Below are positions 1 to 8,679 of a stretch of DNA of 64,000 nucleotides, one piece after another; position 1 is the first letter of the stretch, and every line of letters starts with the position of its first letter. The translations under genes were made by a program, and so were the position numbers. The stretch spans positions 620,001-684,000 of the forward strand of contig OZ244850.1 of assembly GCA_965220895.1 (NCBI GenBank), written 5' to 3'. Source of the DNA: WTFY01 sp965220895. GTDB lineage: Bacteria > Pseudomonadota > Gammaproteobacteria > UBA4575. The notes beneath the pieces were generated by a model. It had not been told where the DNA came from and did not search any database. It saw only the letters and a list, made by a program, of their open reading frames with translations.

Positions 1-751
1 CTCCATAGATGAAACTGAGCACCTCGCGACGCAGGCTGTCCAGCAAAAGGCGTGCGGCAACGTACGTGTAATTGGGCTCCTGCTCGATCAGGGTACGTGC
101 ACTCATGGTCAGTGCAGTGCCCACTTCCGTCTCGGGGATGCCGTCATACAGGCTGCGCAGCGCCTCATCGACAATTGACTGTGCCTGGACATCCTCTGTT
201 TCTGTACATGCTTCGGAAACCATGCGCGTCAGGCGTTCAATATCCAGTGGTTTGAGATTGCCATCTGCGTCCGTCACATCCATGGCCTGGGGAGACGGTT
301 CACCGACTTCCTGCAACGTACTCTTTTCAGCACGTTGTGCAGCACGTGCCTGTGCACGCTCTTCACGGTACAGTACATACGCACGGGCAATCTTGTGCTG
401 GCCATAGCGCATCAGTGCCAGCTCAACCTGATCCTGGATATCTTCTATATGGAACGTCCCGCCCTGGGGCCGGCTGCGGGAAAGTGCATAAAAGACCTTC
501 TCGGTGATTTTCTCGACCATCTCATGGATGCGAGAAGAGGCCGCAGCATGGCCGCCTTCAACTGCAAGAAAGGCCTTGGTGACCGCGACCTTGATTTTCT
601 CGCGGTCGAAACCGGTAACTTTGCCGTTGCGACGGATTACGCGGTATCGCTCGGGTGAGGTTATTGCAACTTTTGGATCATTTGCCTCGGCAAGACCTTC
701 AGGCTGGTCGAGTGTTTTCGGGTTGATAGCAGTGGCAAATTCTGATCGCAT
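1..751 (-). CDS. nrdA: Ribonucleoside-diphosphate reductase alpha subunit, N-terminal part (cut by window edge)
   Basis: The large subunit of class I ribonucleotide reductase reduces ribonucleotides to deoxyribonucleotides in the cytoplasm with the NrdB radical subunit. Reading the minus strand gives 250 codons that run off the window with no stop. The protein starts MRSEFATAINPKTL and then shows an ATP-cone allosteric domain (RYRVIRRNGKVTGFDREKI, later QVELALMRYGQHKIARAYV). The entry to the catalytic part follows (LTMSARTLIEQEPNYTYVAA, then RLLLDSLRREVL). The ATG at 751 has AGGGA about 7 bases upstream. Its upstream region holds two NrdR-like boxes, which fits nrd regulation. The catalytic barrel lies outside the window, so the class is judged from the N-terminus only. 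Confidence 0.9.
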   Translation of the reverse strand, partial: MRSEFATAINPKTLDQPEGLAEANDPKVAITSPERYRVIRRNGKVTGFDREKIKVAVTKAFLAVEGGHAAASSRIHEMVEKITEKVFYALSRSRPQGGTFHIEDIQDQVELALMRYGQHKIARAYVLYREERAQARAAQRAEKSTLQEVGEPSPQAMDVTDADGNLKPLDIERLTRMVSEACTETEDVQAQSIVDEALRSLYDGIPETEVGTALTMSARTLIEQEPNYTYVAARLLLDSLRREVLSFIYG

Positions 752-886
752 CCGATCCCTTGGTCCTCTGGTAAAACGTCTTTGTTATTGGTTTTCAACC
801 AATCCCTGGCATTTCTGCGTTCGCCCTCTTCGGAGCTTCGTCAGTAGTAACAACAATGGAAGGGATTGCTACAATGCTGTAAATAT

Positions 887-934
887 ACACAATATGTTGT
901 ATGGATGCTAGGCTCTTGGCACAAGAAGTTGTCA
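887..934. promoter_or_regulatory. Pair of NrdR-like boxes upstream of nrdA
   Basis: ACACAATATGTTGTAT at 887-902 matches the NrdR box consensus acaCwAtATaTwGtgt at 14 of 16 positions. A weaker copy, GCACAAGAAGTTGTCA, lies at 919-934. The CAA-N4-TTG cores are 32 bp apart, the three-helical-turn spacing known for NrdR operators. NrdR represses ribonucleotide reductase genes when dATP is high. The rest of this 330-bp divergent gap (752-1081) holds a small hairpin at 956-972 (TCTGGG / CCCAGA) and no gene. Confidence 0.75.
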
Positions 935-1081
935 AAAGCATACAGGCCTGAAATCTCTGGGCTTTTCCCAGATACCCCAAGAATATCCAGAGCTTATAAA
1001 CAACAAATTGATAAAATTTTTTGATGGGATGCCTCGTAATCCGGGCACGATGGCGGCACTTGTTCGCGCTACAATGAACTG

Positions 1082-1435
1082 ATGACCCGCCCGGAAGACA
1101 TCCCTCTGCAAGCTGACCTCGCTGATCATGGCGGGTGCGCCAATTCGGAGCCGTTTGCCCTGCGCGTCCTGGGCGACAGCATGGAGCCCGAGTTCCGGGA
1201 CGGGAACATCATCATTATCGACTCTGCGGCAGCCGTGGAAAGTGGATGCTACGTGCTTGCCATGGTCGATGAAGAATATATCTTCCGCCAGTTGATCATC
1301 GAAAATGACCGCTACGTGCTGAGAGCCCTGAATGAAGGATACGAAGAAATAGAGGTCCCCGGGCTCAAGGCCATCCGCGGCGTTATCGTCCAGCGCTCAG
1401 GAGTGCGCCGCAAGGATCACAAGCACTACGTCTGA
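1082..1435 (+). CDS. S24/LexA-like peptidase-domain protein
   Basis: A 117-residue protein made almost only of the LexA/UmuD C-terminal fold. LRVLGDSMEPEFRDGNIIII carries the nucleophile Ser in GDSMEP. The strand that normally brings the catalytic Lys (VKxL in LexA/UmuD) reads EEYIFRQLI, with Arg where Lys is expected. There is no DNA-binding N-terminus, so it is not a LexA repressor. It could be a self-cleaving regulator that has lost activity, or a binding-only fold. It starts at the ATG at 1082, soon after the divergent nrdA promoter region. It converges on the rhodanese gene. Confidence 0.7.
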   Translation: MTRPEDIPLQADLADHGGCANSEPFALRVLGDSMEPEFRDGNIIIIDSAAAVESGCYVLAMVDEEYIFRQLIIENDRYVLRALNEGYEEIEVPGLKAIRGVIVQRSGVRRKDHKHYV

Positions 1436-1467
1436 GAACCGCGCCCCCGAAGTTCGGGTCAGCTTTT

Positions 1468-1938
1468 TCAGGTCACCGGATCTACTTGCTGTTCGGGCTT
1501 GATTTTGGGGCTGAGAAATACCTCGGCACAGTCCTGATCCACTTTTTTATGGTCCTGGTCGACCAGGAGCTGCTCATAGTCGTTCCATCCCTTCAGGCCC
1601 GTTTTCAGCGAAACGACGTTTTCATAGCCCATCAGCTGCAGGGTATGGGCTGCCAGCACACTGCGGTTGCCGGACCGGCAGACGATCACGACTTCCTTTG
1701 CCCGGGCTTCAACCAGTGCGGGCATGGTTTCACTGTAGCCGTAGTCGCACGCGGCCTCCAGGGTCCCCCTGGGCACATTGAAAGACCCGGCAATATGCAT
1801 TGCAGCAAACTCCTCGGGTTCGCGGATATCCAGGACCAGGGGTTGAGGGTCGCTGGAAAGTCTCTGCTCCAGGTCCCAGGGCATGATCTCGTTGACCAGC
1901 TTTTCGTGCTCGCAAACGAGCTGCTTGAACGTCTTCAC
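1468..1938 (-). CDS. Single-domain rhodanese sulfurtransferase
   Basis: 156 residues with one rhodanese domain after a short helical N-terminus. Visible motifs are PLVLDIREPEEF, AAMHIAGSFNVPRG and the active loop VVIVCRSGNRSVLAA, whose Cys (near residue 87) would carry the persulfide. The end of the domain reads VVSLKTGLKGW. Such proteins move sulfane sulfur between carriers in the cytoplasm. The gene follows the response regulator gene on the same strand and sits near the dsr operon, so a role in feeding or handling persulfide for Dsr is plausible but inferred. The C-terminal 30 residues are charged and not typical of the domain. Confidence 0.85.
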   Translation of the reverse strand: MKTFKQLVCEHEKLVNEIMPWDLEQRLSSDPQPLVLDIREPEEFAAMHIAGSFNVPRGTLEAACDYGYSETMPALVEARAKEVVIVCRSGNRSVLAAHTLQLMGYENVVSLKTGLKGWNDYEQLLVDQDHKKVDQDCAEVFLSPKIKPEQQVDPVT

Positions 1939-1988
1939 GGGTATTCCGCTTCCGGAAAGTCGGGCTGTACCGCCTGGAATGGAGAGCT

Positions 1989-2666
1989 TTATTCGCTTGT
2001 GTAGGTTTTTCTGGCTCGAAGGCCTTGCTCTACGGCAATCACCGCCGCCTCCACTCGCGAGTGGATGTTCAGCTTTCTTAAAATGGCCTTAACATGCAGC
2101 TTGACCGTCCCATCCGAGATGCCGAGGTTTCTGGCGATGACCTTGTTGCTCTGGCCTTCGGCCAACAGACTCAATATCTCGCGCTCACGCGGAGTCAGGC
2201 TGTCCAGTGGGCTTATTTCTGTTTCGAGAGGGTCCTCTCCCTTGACCACCTTTGCCAGAATTTGAGCCAGATTCGGCGCTACAACGGTTTCGCCCCGGAT
2301 AATCTCACGCAAGGCGGCAACCACGTTGTCCGGCTCCATGTCCTTCAGCAGATAACCCTTGGCACCATTGCGCAAGGCTTCCACCAGGTCGCGTTCATCG
2401 CCACTCGTCGTCAGCATGACCACAGGAGCTTCAAATTTCAGATGCCGGAACTGCTTCAGGACCTCAAGACCGGACATTCCCGGCATCCGCATGTCCAGCA
2501 ACACGATATCAGGCTGCAACTCCTGGGCCAGCCGGATTCCCTCGTGACCATCGCCGACCGAGGCAACGACCTCGATTCCATGTCGGCTCAGCAGGCTTTG
2601 CAAGCCTTCACGAAACAAGGTGTGGTCGTCAATGACAATGATGCGCAGCTTCATATAGGAAACCAT
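1989..2666 (-). CDS. NarL/FixJ-family response regulator
   Basis: 225 residues. The receiver domain (residues 5-120) has the acidic pair in IVIDDH, phosphoacceptor Asp58 in VLLDMRMPG, Thr in MLTTSGD and Lys in YLLKDM. A LuxR-type helix-turn-helix follows (LTPREREILSLLAEGQSNKVIARNL, here cited in part; recognition helix in GTVKLHVKAILRKL). It starts 10 bases after the stop of the sensor kinase gene, so the two form one operon and almost surely a phosphorelay. The targets are unknown. The operon lies 275 bp downstream of dsrR on the same strand, and the dsrA upstream region contains an inverted repeat, so control of dsr genes is a testable idea. Confidence 0.92.
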   Translation of the reverse strand: MVSYMKLRIIVIDDHTLFREGLQSLLSRHGIEVVASVGDGHEGIRLAQELQPDIVLLDMRMPGMSGLEVLKQFRHLKFEAPVVMLTTSGDERDLVEALRNGAKGYLLKDMEPDNVVAALREIIRGETVVAPNLAQILAKVVKGEDPLETEISPLDSLTPREREILSLLAEGQSNKVIARNLGISDGTVKLHVKAILRKLNIHSRVEAAVIAVEQGLRARKTYTSE

Positions 2667-2676
2667 GACTCAGGAC

Positions 2677-4047
2677 TCACACCATTTCGTGCTGAATGTT
2701 CTCTTGTACATCATCCGGCAGGTAGTTAAATTCAAAGCGGACCTGTACACCTTCACCCGGTTCTCCATCCACGGTAAGTGTACCACCAATCCTGTTAGCA
2801 CGGTCCTGCATGACACTGATGCCAACATGCTCGCCGGCCGGGTTTTGTTTTTGAAGGTCTGTGATCCCAATACCGTCGTCTTCAACCAGAACCGAGTAAT
2901 AACCTTCTCCATCTCCTCGCATGAGGACACGCACCGTACCTGCTTCACTGTGCTTGCGTACATTGGTGAGAGCTTCCTGGATAACACGCAGTACCTGTAA
3001 CTCGATCTGCGGCGGCAGCATGGTATCCGGCCACTCTTTTTGCAGATACACCTGTATGCCATCACTGTCTTGCTTGAACCGTTCGATGATCTGCTCCACA
3101 GACACGGTAAGGCTGCGCTCACCAATGGGCAGACGGAAATGCGCAATGAGTGCCCGCAACTCCGTGTGTGCCTCGTCGATGGTGGATTCTATCCGTTCCA
3201 GTTCCTGCCAGGTTGCTGCTTCATCTCCCTGGTGGATCGTCTCATCCAGCACCCTCACCTGGTAACGGATGCTTGCCAAGGTCTGTGCAAGTGAATCGTG
3301 CAACTCATTGGCGATGTTGGTTCTTTCCCGCATGATCGACAGGGCTTTGGCTTCTTCGTCAAGACGGGCTTTTTCTACAGCGATGCCAAGGTGGCGCCCC
3401 ATGCTCGTGAACAGCTCCTTGTACTCGCTGTCATTCTTGAATTTATCCTCTTCAATATACAAATTGTATACGCCAAGAACCTTGCCACGGTACTGCAGTG
3501 GGATAATCAGCACGGAAAGGCTTTCGCCGTCAAAGATGGCTTTGCTGATCTGCGCCGGACAGGGCACCACCCGGCTAGGAACCGCTCGCTGCTGATACGA
3601 CTCGGGCATATCCTCGGGCAAGAACGGTGGATCATCCCTGAGGGCTGACTCGATGCCGGTCCCGGCGATCAGCGAAAAGGAATTTTTTTTCGTTTCAAGA
3701 AAGACCACTGCGCCACGTGCATCCACCAGCTCCTTCATGGTGTGCAGAAAATGAGTGAGCAGTTCATGCACGTTGCGTGACATGTTGATGCTGGTGACAA
3801 CGTCATACAGTGTTTTCTGCGACTCGTTCTTGCGTGCAATGTGTTCTGTGTGCCGCTGCAGTTGTATCTCTGCATCCCTGGACAACGACTCCAGCATTTC
3901 ACCCACGAAGTTGATGTCCTGGCTCAGTTCTGACAATTCTGATACCGGAAAAGCGGGGATGCGTGCGGCAAGTTCGCCGGCACGAATCTTTTGTGTCCAC
4001 GTGTGCAGCGCGGTCAAGAACTCCGTCAATTTGGCATCCGAATCCAC
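2677..4047 (-). CDS. NarX-type soluble sensor histidine kinase with GAF domain
   Basis: 456 residues without membrane segments, so the kinase is cytoplasmic. Order: coiled N-terminus, GAF-like sensor domain (about residues 95-230), HisKA_3 dimerisation helix with the phospho-His in NIANELHDSLAQTLASIRYQ (near residue 248), then an HATPase domain with VIQEALTNVRKHS, VEDDGIGI and GEHVGISVMQDRA. The first possible start is GTG at 4047; upstream in frame only ATA, ATC and ATT precede a stop. It pairs with the NarL-type regulator directly downstream. The ligand of the GAF domain cannot be read from the sequence. The gap 4048-4321 to dsrR holds no gene I can support. Confidence 0.9.
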   Translation of the reverse strand: MDSDAKLTEFLTALHTWTQKIRAGELAARIPAFPVSELSELSQDINFVGEMLESLSRDAEIQLQRHTEHIARKNESQKTLYDVVTSINMSRNVHELLTHFLHTMKELVDARGAVVFLETKKNSFSLIAGTGIESALRDDPPFLPEDMPESYQQRAVPSRVVPCPAQISKAIFDGESLSVLIIPLQYRGKVLGVYNLYIEEDKFKNDSEYKELFTSMGRHLGIAVEKARLDEEAKALSIMRERTNIANELHDSLAQTLASIRYQVRVLDETIHQGDEAATWQELERIESTIDEAHTELRALIAHFRLPIGERSLTVSVEQIIERFKQDSDGIQVYLQKEWPDTMLPPQIELQVLRVIQEALTNVRKHSEAGTVRVLMRGDGEGYYSVLVEDDGIGITDLQKQNPAGEHVGISVMQDRANRIGGTLTVDGEPGEGVQVRFEFNYLPDDVQENIQHEMV

Positions 4048-4321
4048 TTCAGACTCCGCGACCCCGGCAATGGAGTTGATGAAATTGTGTCGTATGTGTC
4101 ATCGCTGGCTATTACTTTACCAGTATTGGGATTTCATGCTGCACAAAAGCACTCGTTCAATCAACGCTTGGACGGACTTTATTGCAAGAATTCATAACCC
4201 TGCCCAAGGATTACAAAATATACTCTGCTGGCGTGTGGGATCAGCCAGGTTTCTAAGGGGACAAGCGGCTCAGAAGCTCTTTCAATTTGTAACGCAGGTC
4301 GACCTTCAGGACCCGCAGTCT

Positions 4322-4648
4322 CTACCCCTCTTCGGGTGGCGAGTAGTTTGGATCATTGGGATTTAGAAATACGAAGTGGAACTGTTTGGGCTCCAGTTCA
4401 ACAAAGTCAATCGTTGTGCCATCCAGCAAATCCATGCTGGAATCGGCCACCACCAGTTCAACGCCATTCGACTCGAAACGATGATCCTTTTCACTCCCGC
4501 TGCCAACATCATCAAACCCGAGGCCATAATGGAGGGAGCTGTCCGCATTGCGGGTGGCGGCAACGCGTAACGGGGTGTTGTCCATTTTCGCCTCAAACGC
4601 GGACTTCCTGACCTGGTCAGCAGCAGATTTTGTCATTTTTACCGACAT
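4322..4648 (-). CDS. dsrR: DsrR, IscA-like A-type scaffold without cysteines
   Basis: About 108 residues of the IscA/HesB fold: MTKSAADQVRKSAF, PLRVAATRNADSSLHYGLGF, ESNGVELVVADSSMDLLDGT, IDFVEL. The three cysteines used by IscA to bind iron or clusters are all absent, a known feature of DsrR in the dsr operon of Allochromatium vinosum, where it affects dsr expression after transcription. I start at the ATG at 4648. A longer frame starts at 4714 and would overlap the end of dsrN by 8 bases, but its extra residues do not resemble the family. It is the last dsr gene of the operon. Past its TAG stop the frame stays open for 22 codons. Confidence 0.85.
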   Translation of the reverse strand: MSVKMTKSAADQVRKSAFEAKMDNTPLRVAATRNADSSLHYGLGFDDVGSGSEKDHRFESNGVELVVADSSMDLLDGTTIDFVELEPKQFHFVFLNPNDPNYSPPEEG

Positions 4649-4706
4649 GGAATTGATCCAAAAACCAGTTTGATCTTGACCTAGGAGAGCCGATTGTAGC
4701 TCATCC

Positions 4707-6071
4707 TCAAGCACATGATTTTATAAAGTTGAGAAAGTCCGGAATCCATTGATTCCTTTCCGTGTTCCTTTGGTGGGTATAGCAGGCCAGCAGGTTCTTG
4801 TAGCGGATACCATCGTTCTTCCCATCGATTCCAAAACCGCGTTTCACCGCATAAGAGTAGTCATAGCCACCCGCCAGATTTTCGAGCGTGGAGTAATGGA
4901 ACTCATGTCCTGGCACTGCCTGTCGGGATGTGCCGGACCACGGGTGCCGAGTGTTTTTCTGCAGCATCGTGTAACCGCGTCCTGCGGGCTTTTCATGCAT
5001 CTCGCAATCCGCATCGATCACCCCGGCCATTGCACATTTTTCCGAATCAGCACGGATCGAATTGCAAAGATACATCAACCCGCCACATTCGGCATAAGCG
5101 GGCATGCCATTCTCAATGGCCTCCCGAACCGCCCGCAACATTTGGGCATTGGCCGAAAGCTGGTGCATGCTTTTTTCCGGAAAGCCTCCGCCGATGAAAA
5201 GTGCGTCGGCTTGCGGGAGGCGGCGGTCATGCAATGTGTCAAATGGCAGCAATTGCACCCCCAGTCGGGAAAAGGTATCCACATCGTCCGCGTAGTAAAA
5301 GCCAAACGCCGCATCCCTGGCAAAGGCAATTCTTAATCCGTAATCCCGGACACGCCCGGGGGGCTCTCCTGTAGTTGATTCGGGTGCCAATGCGGAATCT
5401 GCAATGGCCGCGACTTCATCGAGGTTTACCTGGTCTTCGACCACCCTGGAAATATCCGCTATGTGCCTGTCGGCCAACGGATCCTCGTTGCTCGGCATCA
5501 AGCCCAAATAACGTTCCACCAGTTCAAGTTTCCGATTGCGATGCACGGCACCCAGAACAGGTACATCCGTATAGCGCTCAATCGCTGTCGTCAATTTTGC
5601 TGCATGCCGGTCACCGCCCACCAGATTCAGGATGACACCCGCAATTTTTACACCCGGATCAAATTGCTGGTACCCCAGAATCAGTGGAGCCACCCCCCGA
5701 ATCGTGCCGCGGGTATCGAGCGTCAGTATCACCGGCACCTTGAGCAATTTTGCCAAAGCGGCACTGCTGTCATGGCCATCTTCACTCAAGCCGTCGTAGA
5801 GACCCTTGTTGGCTTCAATGATGCCAATCGCGGCATCCCGTGCATGTCTTTCGAACAGGGAGACAATCTCTTCCTCTGTCTGCGTCCAGAAGTCAAGGTT
5901 GTAGCAGTTGCGCTTCGATGCCCTGGACAACCACAAGGGATCAATGTAGTCCGGACCCTTCTTGAAGGTCTGTACTTGCATGCCGCGGTGGCTCAGAGCC
6001 GCACTGATTCCGATGCTCAGTATGGTTTTGCCCGAGGATTTGTGGGCGGCCGAAATCAGGACAGATGTCAT
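4707..6071 (-). CDS. dsrN: DsrN, siroheme amidase (CbiA-like glutamine amidotransferase)
   Basis: 454 residues, same architecture as cobyrinate a,c-diamide synthase. The N-terminal P-loop domain reads TSVLISAAHKSSGKTILSIG and PDYIDPLWLSRASKRNCYN. The C-terminal class I amidotransferase domain has the nucleophile Cys in AYAECGGLMYLCN and the His in GHEFHYS. In the Dsr pathway DsrN converts siroheme to the siroamide used by DsrAB. It lies between dsrP (41-bp gap) and dsrR in the operon. A cobalamin role is the alternative for this family, but no cob genes surround it, so the dsr reading is strongly preferred. Confidence 0.92.
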   Translation of the reverse strand: MTSVLISAAHKSSGKTILSIGISAALSHRGMQVQTFKKGPDYIDPLWLSRASKRNCYNLDFWTQTEEEIVSLFERHARDAAIGIIEANKGLYDGLSEDGHDSSAALAKLLKVPVILTLDTRGTIRGVAPLILGYQQFDPGVKIAGVILNLVGGDRHAAKLTTAIERYTDVPVLGAVHRNRKLELVERYLGLMPSNEDPLADRHIADISRVVEDQVNLDEVAAIADSALAPESTTGEPPGRVRDYGLRIAFARDAAFGFYYADDVDTFSRLGVQLLPFDTLHDRRLPQADALFIGGGFPEKSMHQLSANAQMLRAVREAIENGMPAYAECGGLMYLCNSIRADSEKCAMAGVIDADCEMHEKPAGRGYTMLQKNTRHPWSGTSRQAVPGHEFHYSTLENLAGGYDYSYAVKRGFGIDGKNDGIRYKNLLACYTHQRNTERNQWIPDFLNFIKSCA

Positions 6072-6112
6072 GGCGCTATGCAGGACCCCTCACAAAAGCG
6101 GTCCGTATTCCG

Positions 6113-7324
6113 TTACGAGGTAACGGGTTCCAGTCTGAGAGCCTTGTCTGACAAACTTTCAGGCAAAAATTCAAGTACGGCAATTCCCACCGTGACGATG
6201 ATCAGTGCCACACAGACCCCTCCCACACCAAGCAAAATCTCAAAAATGCTGGGTGCATACTGGCCGACAACCCCGTCATAAAAGCTGCTGCTTTCCTCCA
6301 TGCCGGGGAAAAGCACCAGAGGATAGGCCTGTCCACCAATGATGATCACATACAACTGGGCCAGACCCCCAGCAATCACCAGAAGCGACGCCAGCGAGAT
6401 CATGTGTTTTGACTGGTTGAATGGTTTGACAAAGATCAGTGCCAGCGGCACCACACTGCCTATGAACATCTGTGCCACCCAGAACAGGAAGGTGTAGATG
6501 CCGCCGTCCACCAGAATGAACCGCTCCACACCGTGATGCTCCGTGGCATACAAGTTGGTCAGGTGGTACACCAGGACGAAATAGAACACGGCGGCAATGA
6601 AGATGCCCAGCAGAACCCTGAGCTTGTGCAGTATGGCATCGCCAAGCTGGCGTTGGGTCCATGCATAGCTGGCTTGCAGTACCAGAATGAAGACAGCCAG
6701 GCCAAACGAAAATGACATGATGATGAACAAGGGTGCCATGATGGCCGCATCGTATGCCTGGCGCGCCACCAGAAATCCGAAGATCGATCCGGTACCGGTG
6801 GTGAGGACCAACCGCCAGATGAATGCGGCGAATCCGGCTGACCTGGAGAAGCGATTCATTTTCCTTTCCATCATCATCCAGAGGTACACGGCGGTAATGA
6901 AAATAAATCCGACATACAAGAATATGTTCCAGGCAAAGATGGATTTGAAGTTATATACCGTCATGGCAACGATCAGGCGATCGGGCCGGCCCAGGTCCAG
7001 AACCAGTATGATCAAACCCCCTACAAGCAGTGCGATGGCAAGAAGCGCAGACAGCCTCGCAAGCGGCTTATAGTCGATTTTCCCGAATACGGAAGAGATC
7101 GATGCGACATTCAGGGCACCGGAAGCTGCAACGATCAGAAAGACAGCAATGACATGCGGGAATCCCCACACAATCTGGTTGTTCATGCCGGTGACGTGAT
7201 GGCCCTCCACATCCATATGGTGTGCAGCGAGATAGCCAACCAGCGCGCCGAGAACCAGCAAGCCCAACAGGACCCAGTATTGAGCAGATCGGGCATCAAT
7301 GGTGCTGAAACGAACGGTCTCCAT
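6113..7324 (-). CDS. dsrP: DsrP, NrfD-like membrane subunit of DsrMKJOP
   Basis: 403 residues starting METVRFSTIDARSAQYWVLL at the ATG at 7324; the open frame extends further upstream but that part overlaps dsrO and lacks family features. About ten hydrophobic helices are visible, beginning with YWVLLGLLVLGALVGYLAA. NrfD-type proteins exchange electrons with the quinone pool in the inner membrane. Together with the ferredoxin-like DsrO and cytochrome DsrJ it forms the periplasm-facing module of DsrMKJOP. In a sulfur oxidiser the complex is thought to accept electrons from DsrC/DsrK. RBS-like GGGCAG precedes the start. Confidence 0.93.
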   Translation of the reverse strand: METVRFSTIDARSAQYWVLLGLLVLGALVGYLAAHHMDVEGHHVTGMNNQIVWGFPHVIAVFLIVAASGALNVASISSVFGKIDYKPLARLSALLAIALLVGGLIILVLDLGRPDRLIVAMTVYNFKSIFAWNIFLYVGFIFITAVYLWMMMERKMNRFSRSAGFAAFIWRLVLTTGTGSIFGFLVARQAYDAAIMAPLFIIMSFSFGLAVFILVLQASYAWTQRQLGDAILHKLRVLLGIFIAAVFYFVLVYHLTNLYATEHHGVERFILVDGGIYTFLFWVAQMFIGSVVPLALIFVKPFNQSKHMISLASLLVIAGGLAQLYVIIIGGQAYPLVLFPGMEESSSFYDGVVGQYAPSIFEILLGVGGVCVALIIVTVGIAVLEFLPESLSDKALRLEPVTS

Positions 7325-7367
7325 GCGATCTGCCCTAGTCGATTGGGTGGATGACTTGCCGGTCCAT

Positions 7368-8144
7368 TCAAATACCCTGATACCGGACCCCGGTATTGAG
7401 CCCCAGATCGGCACGAATCTGCGTGCCGCCGAATTCTTCCAGCCGTTTAGAAATTTCACTCTCGGGGTCGTTCAAGTTGCCAAACAAAAGCGCCTGGTGC
7501 CCTTCTTTGGCACAAGCCTCGGCACAGGCCGTGTTGTTGTCGCCTCGATCCACCTTGTGTACACACAATGTACAGCTTTCCACACACCCCTTGCCCCGGG
7601 GCGAGTGCGGCAGCTGGTCCTGGAGCGGCTCGTGGATAAACGAGCGTGCCTTGTAGGGGCACGCCATCATGCAATACCGGCATCCGATGCAGGTGTGCTT
7701 GTCGACCAGTACGATTCCGTCCACGCGGCGGAAGGAGGCGCCAGTCGGGCATACGTCAACACATGGAGGATGCTCACAATGCTGGCACATCATGGGCATG
7801 GATGTGACGTGGCCGGTTTGCTTGTCCTTTACGTTCAGTTTACGAATCCACTGGGCGTCGGTTGCAGGACGGCCCAGGCTCCACACACCATTTTCCTCGT
7901 TACAGGCACTCACGCATGCATTGCAATCTTCATGGCAGTTGTTTGTATTGACCAGCATGCCCCAGCGCTGTTGGCTGCTGACGGCCTGGTCATCCGGCTT
8001 GGCCTCTGCCGCTGAATATAAAAAGACACCCGGTGCCACAGTCAGGCCTGCCAGGGCAGCCATCCCCTGTGTGAAGTTGCGCCGTTCGACGCTGATATCC
8101 TCAGTAGTGTCCAGTGTGTAGCGCATGACAGGCTCGGTACTCAT
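7368..8144 (-). CDS. dsrO: DsrO, periplasmic ferredoxin-like subunit with Tat signal
   Basis: 258 residues. A twin-arginine signal is visible (SVERRNFTQGMAALAGLTVA), followed by a small-residue stretch ending SAAEAKP. The mature part has the cysteine clusters of a four-cluster ferredoxin: CHEDCNACVSACNEENG, MCQHCEHPPCVDVCPTGA, CIGCRYCMMACPYKAR and CVESCTLCVHKV. I chose the ATG at 8144 because AGGTGA sits 5 bases before it; the longer frame to 8189 would overlap dsrJ. DsrO transfers electrons between cytochrome DsrJ and membrane subunit DsrP. Confidence 0.93.
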   Translation of the reverse strand: MSTEPVMRYTLDTTEDISVERRNFTQGMAALAGLTVAPGVFLYSAAEAKPDDQAVSSQQRWGMLVNTNNCHEDCNACVSACNEENGVWSLGRPATDAQWIRKLNVKDKQTGHVTSMPMMCQHCEHPPCVDVCPTGASFRRVDGIVLVDKHTCIGCRYCMMACPYKARSFIHEPLQDQLPHSPRGKGCVESCTLCVHKVDRGDNNTACAEACAKEGHQALLFGNLNDPESEISKRLEEFGGTQIRADLGLNTGVRYQGI

Positions 8145-8148
8145 GTCG

Positions 8149-8637
8149 TCACCTGGCGAAGGTAGTCGTGCTGAACTGCAAGGTTTCATGCAGTTCCGGC
8201 ACGGATTGCTGGGCCTTCACGTCCGGCTCCTGCGCTTTTCGTATTGCTTCTGCCGGGCGATCGGCATGACACTGAAAACAGTCGATGTTCACCGCCGTGA
8301 ATTGATGGCAGCTTGCACAAAAGTGTGTTTCTTGTGAGTAGCGTGCATATTCACCCTGCGCATTCGGCGTGATGTGGCAGTCGATACACCCGATCAGGCT
8401 GTACTGTTTTGTACGAATGCCTTCGACGACTGTCCGGTCCCTGTGGTCAAGGATATATTCAAAATGCTGCCTGCGCATGATCTCTACCGGCTCCACACAC
8501 AGGGTGTCCTCACTGTATACCCCCTTGGGCGGCGGGATATCTTCCGGACCGCCCGACACCGTCCCGGTCATGAGCACGCAGCATGCCAGGATGCCAGCAA
8601 GGCTCAAAAACCAGCGGTGAACAGTGTGCCTGATCAA
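8149..8637 (-). CDS. dsrJ: DsrJ, triheme cytochrome c subunit
   Basis: 162 residues with an N-terminal membrane or signal segment (WFLSLAGILACCVLMTGTVS) and three heme c motifs: CIDCH, CASCH and CFQCH. A separate Cys in SEDTLCVEPVEIMRRQHFEYI, cited in part, fits the unusual Cys distal ligand known for one DsrJ heme. It acts in the periplasm with DsrO and DsrP. Its stop lies 4 bases before the dsrO start, so the two are tightly coupled. Confidence 0.94.
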   Translation of the reverse strand: MIRHTVHRWFLSLAGILACCVLMTGTVSGGPEDIPPPKGVYSEDTLCVEPVEIMRRQHFEYILDHRDRTVVEGIRTKQYSLIGCIDCHITPNAQGEYARYSQETHFCASCHQFTAVNIDCFQCHADRPAEAIRKAQEPDVKAQQSVPELHETLQFSTTTFAR

Positions 8638-8679
8638 GGTGCTTCACTTCGGTCCAGTCATGACGTGTCTTCAGCTCAC

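Noticed and set aside
6113..7459. Longer dsrP start at 7459
   Set aside because: The extra 45 residues overlap dsrO and look like its antisense or other-frame translation; the start at 7324 has a ribosome site and family N-terminus.
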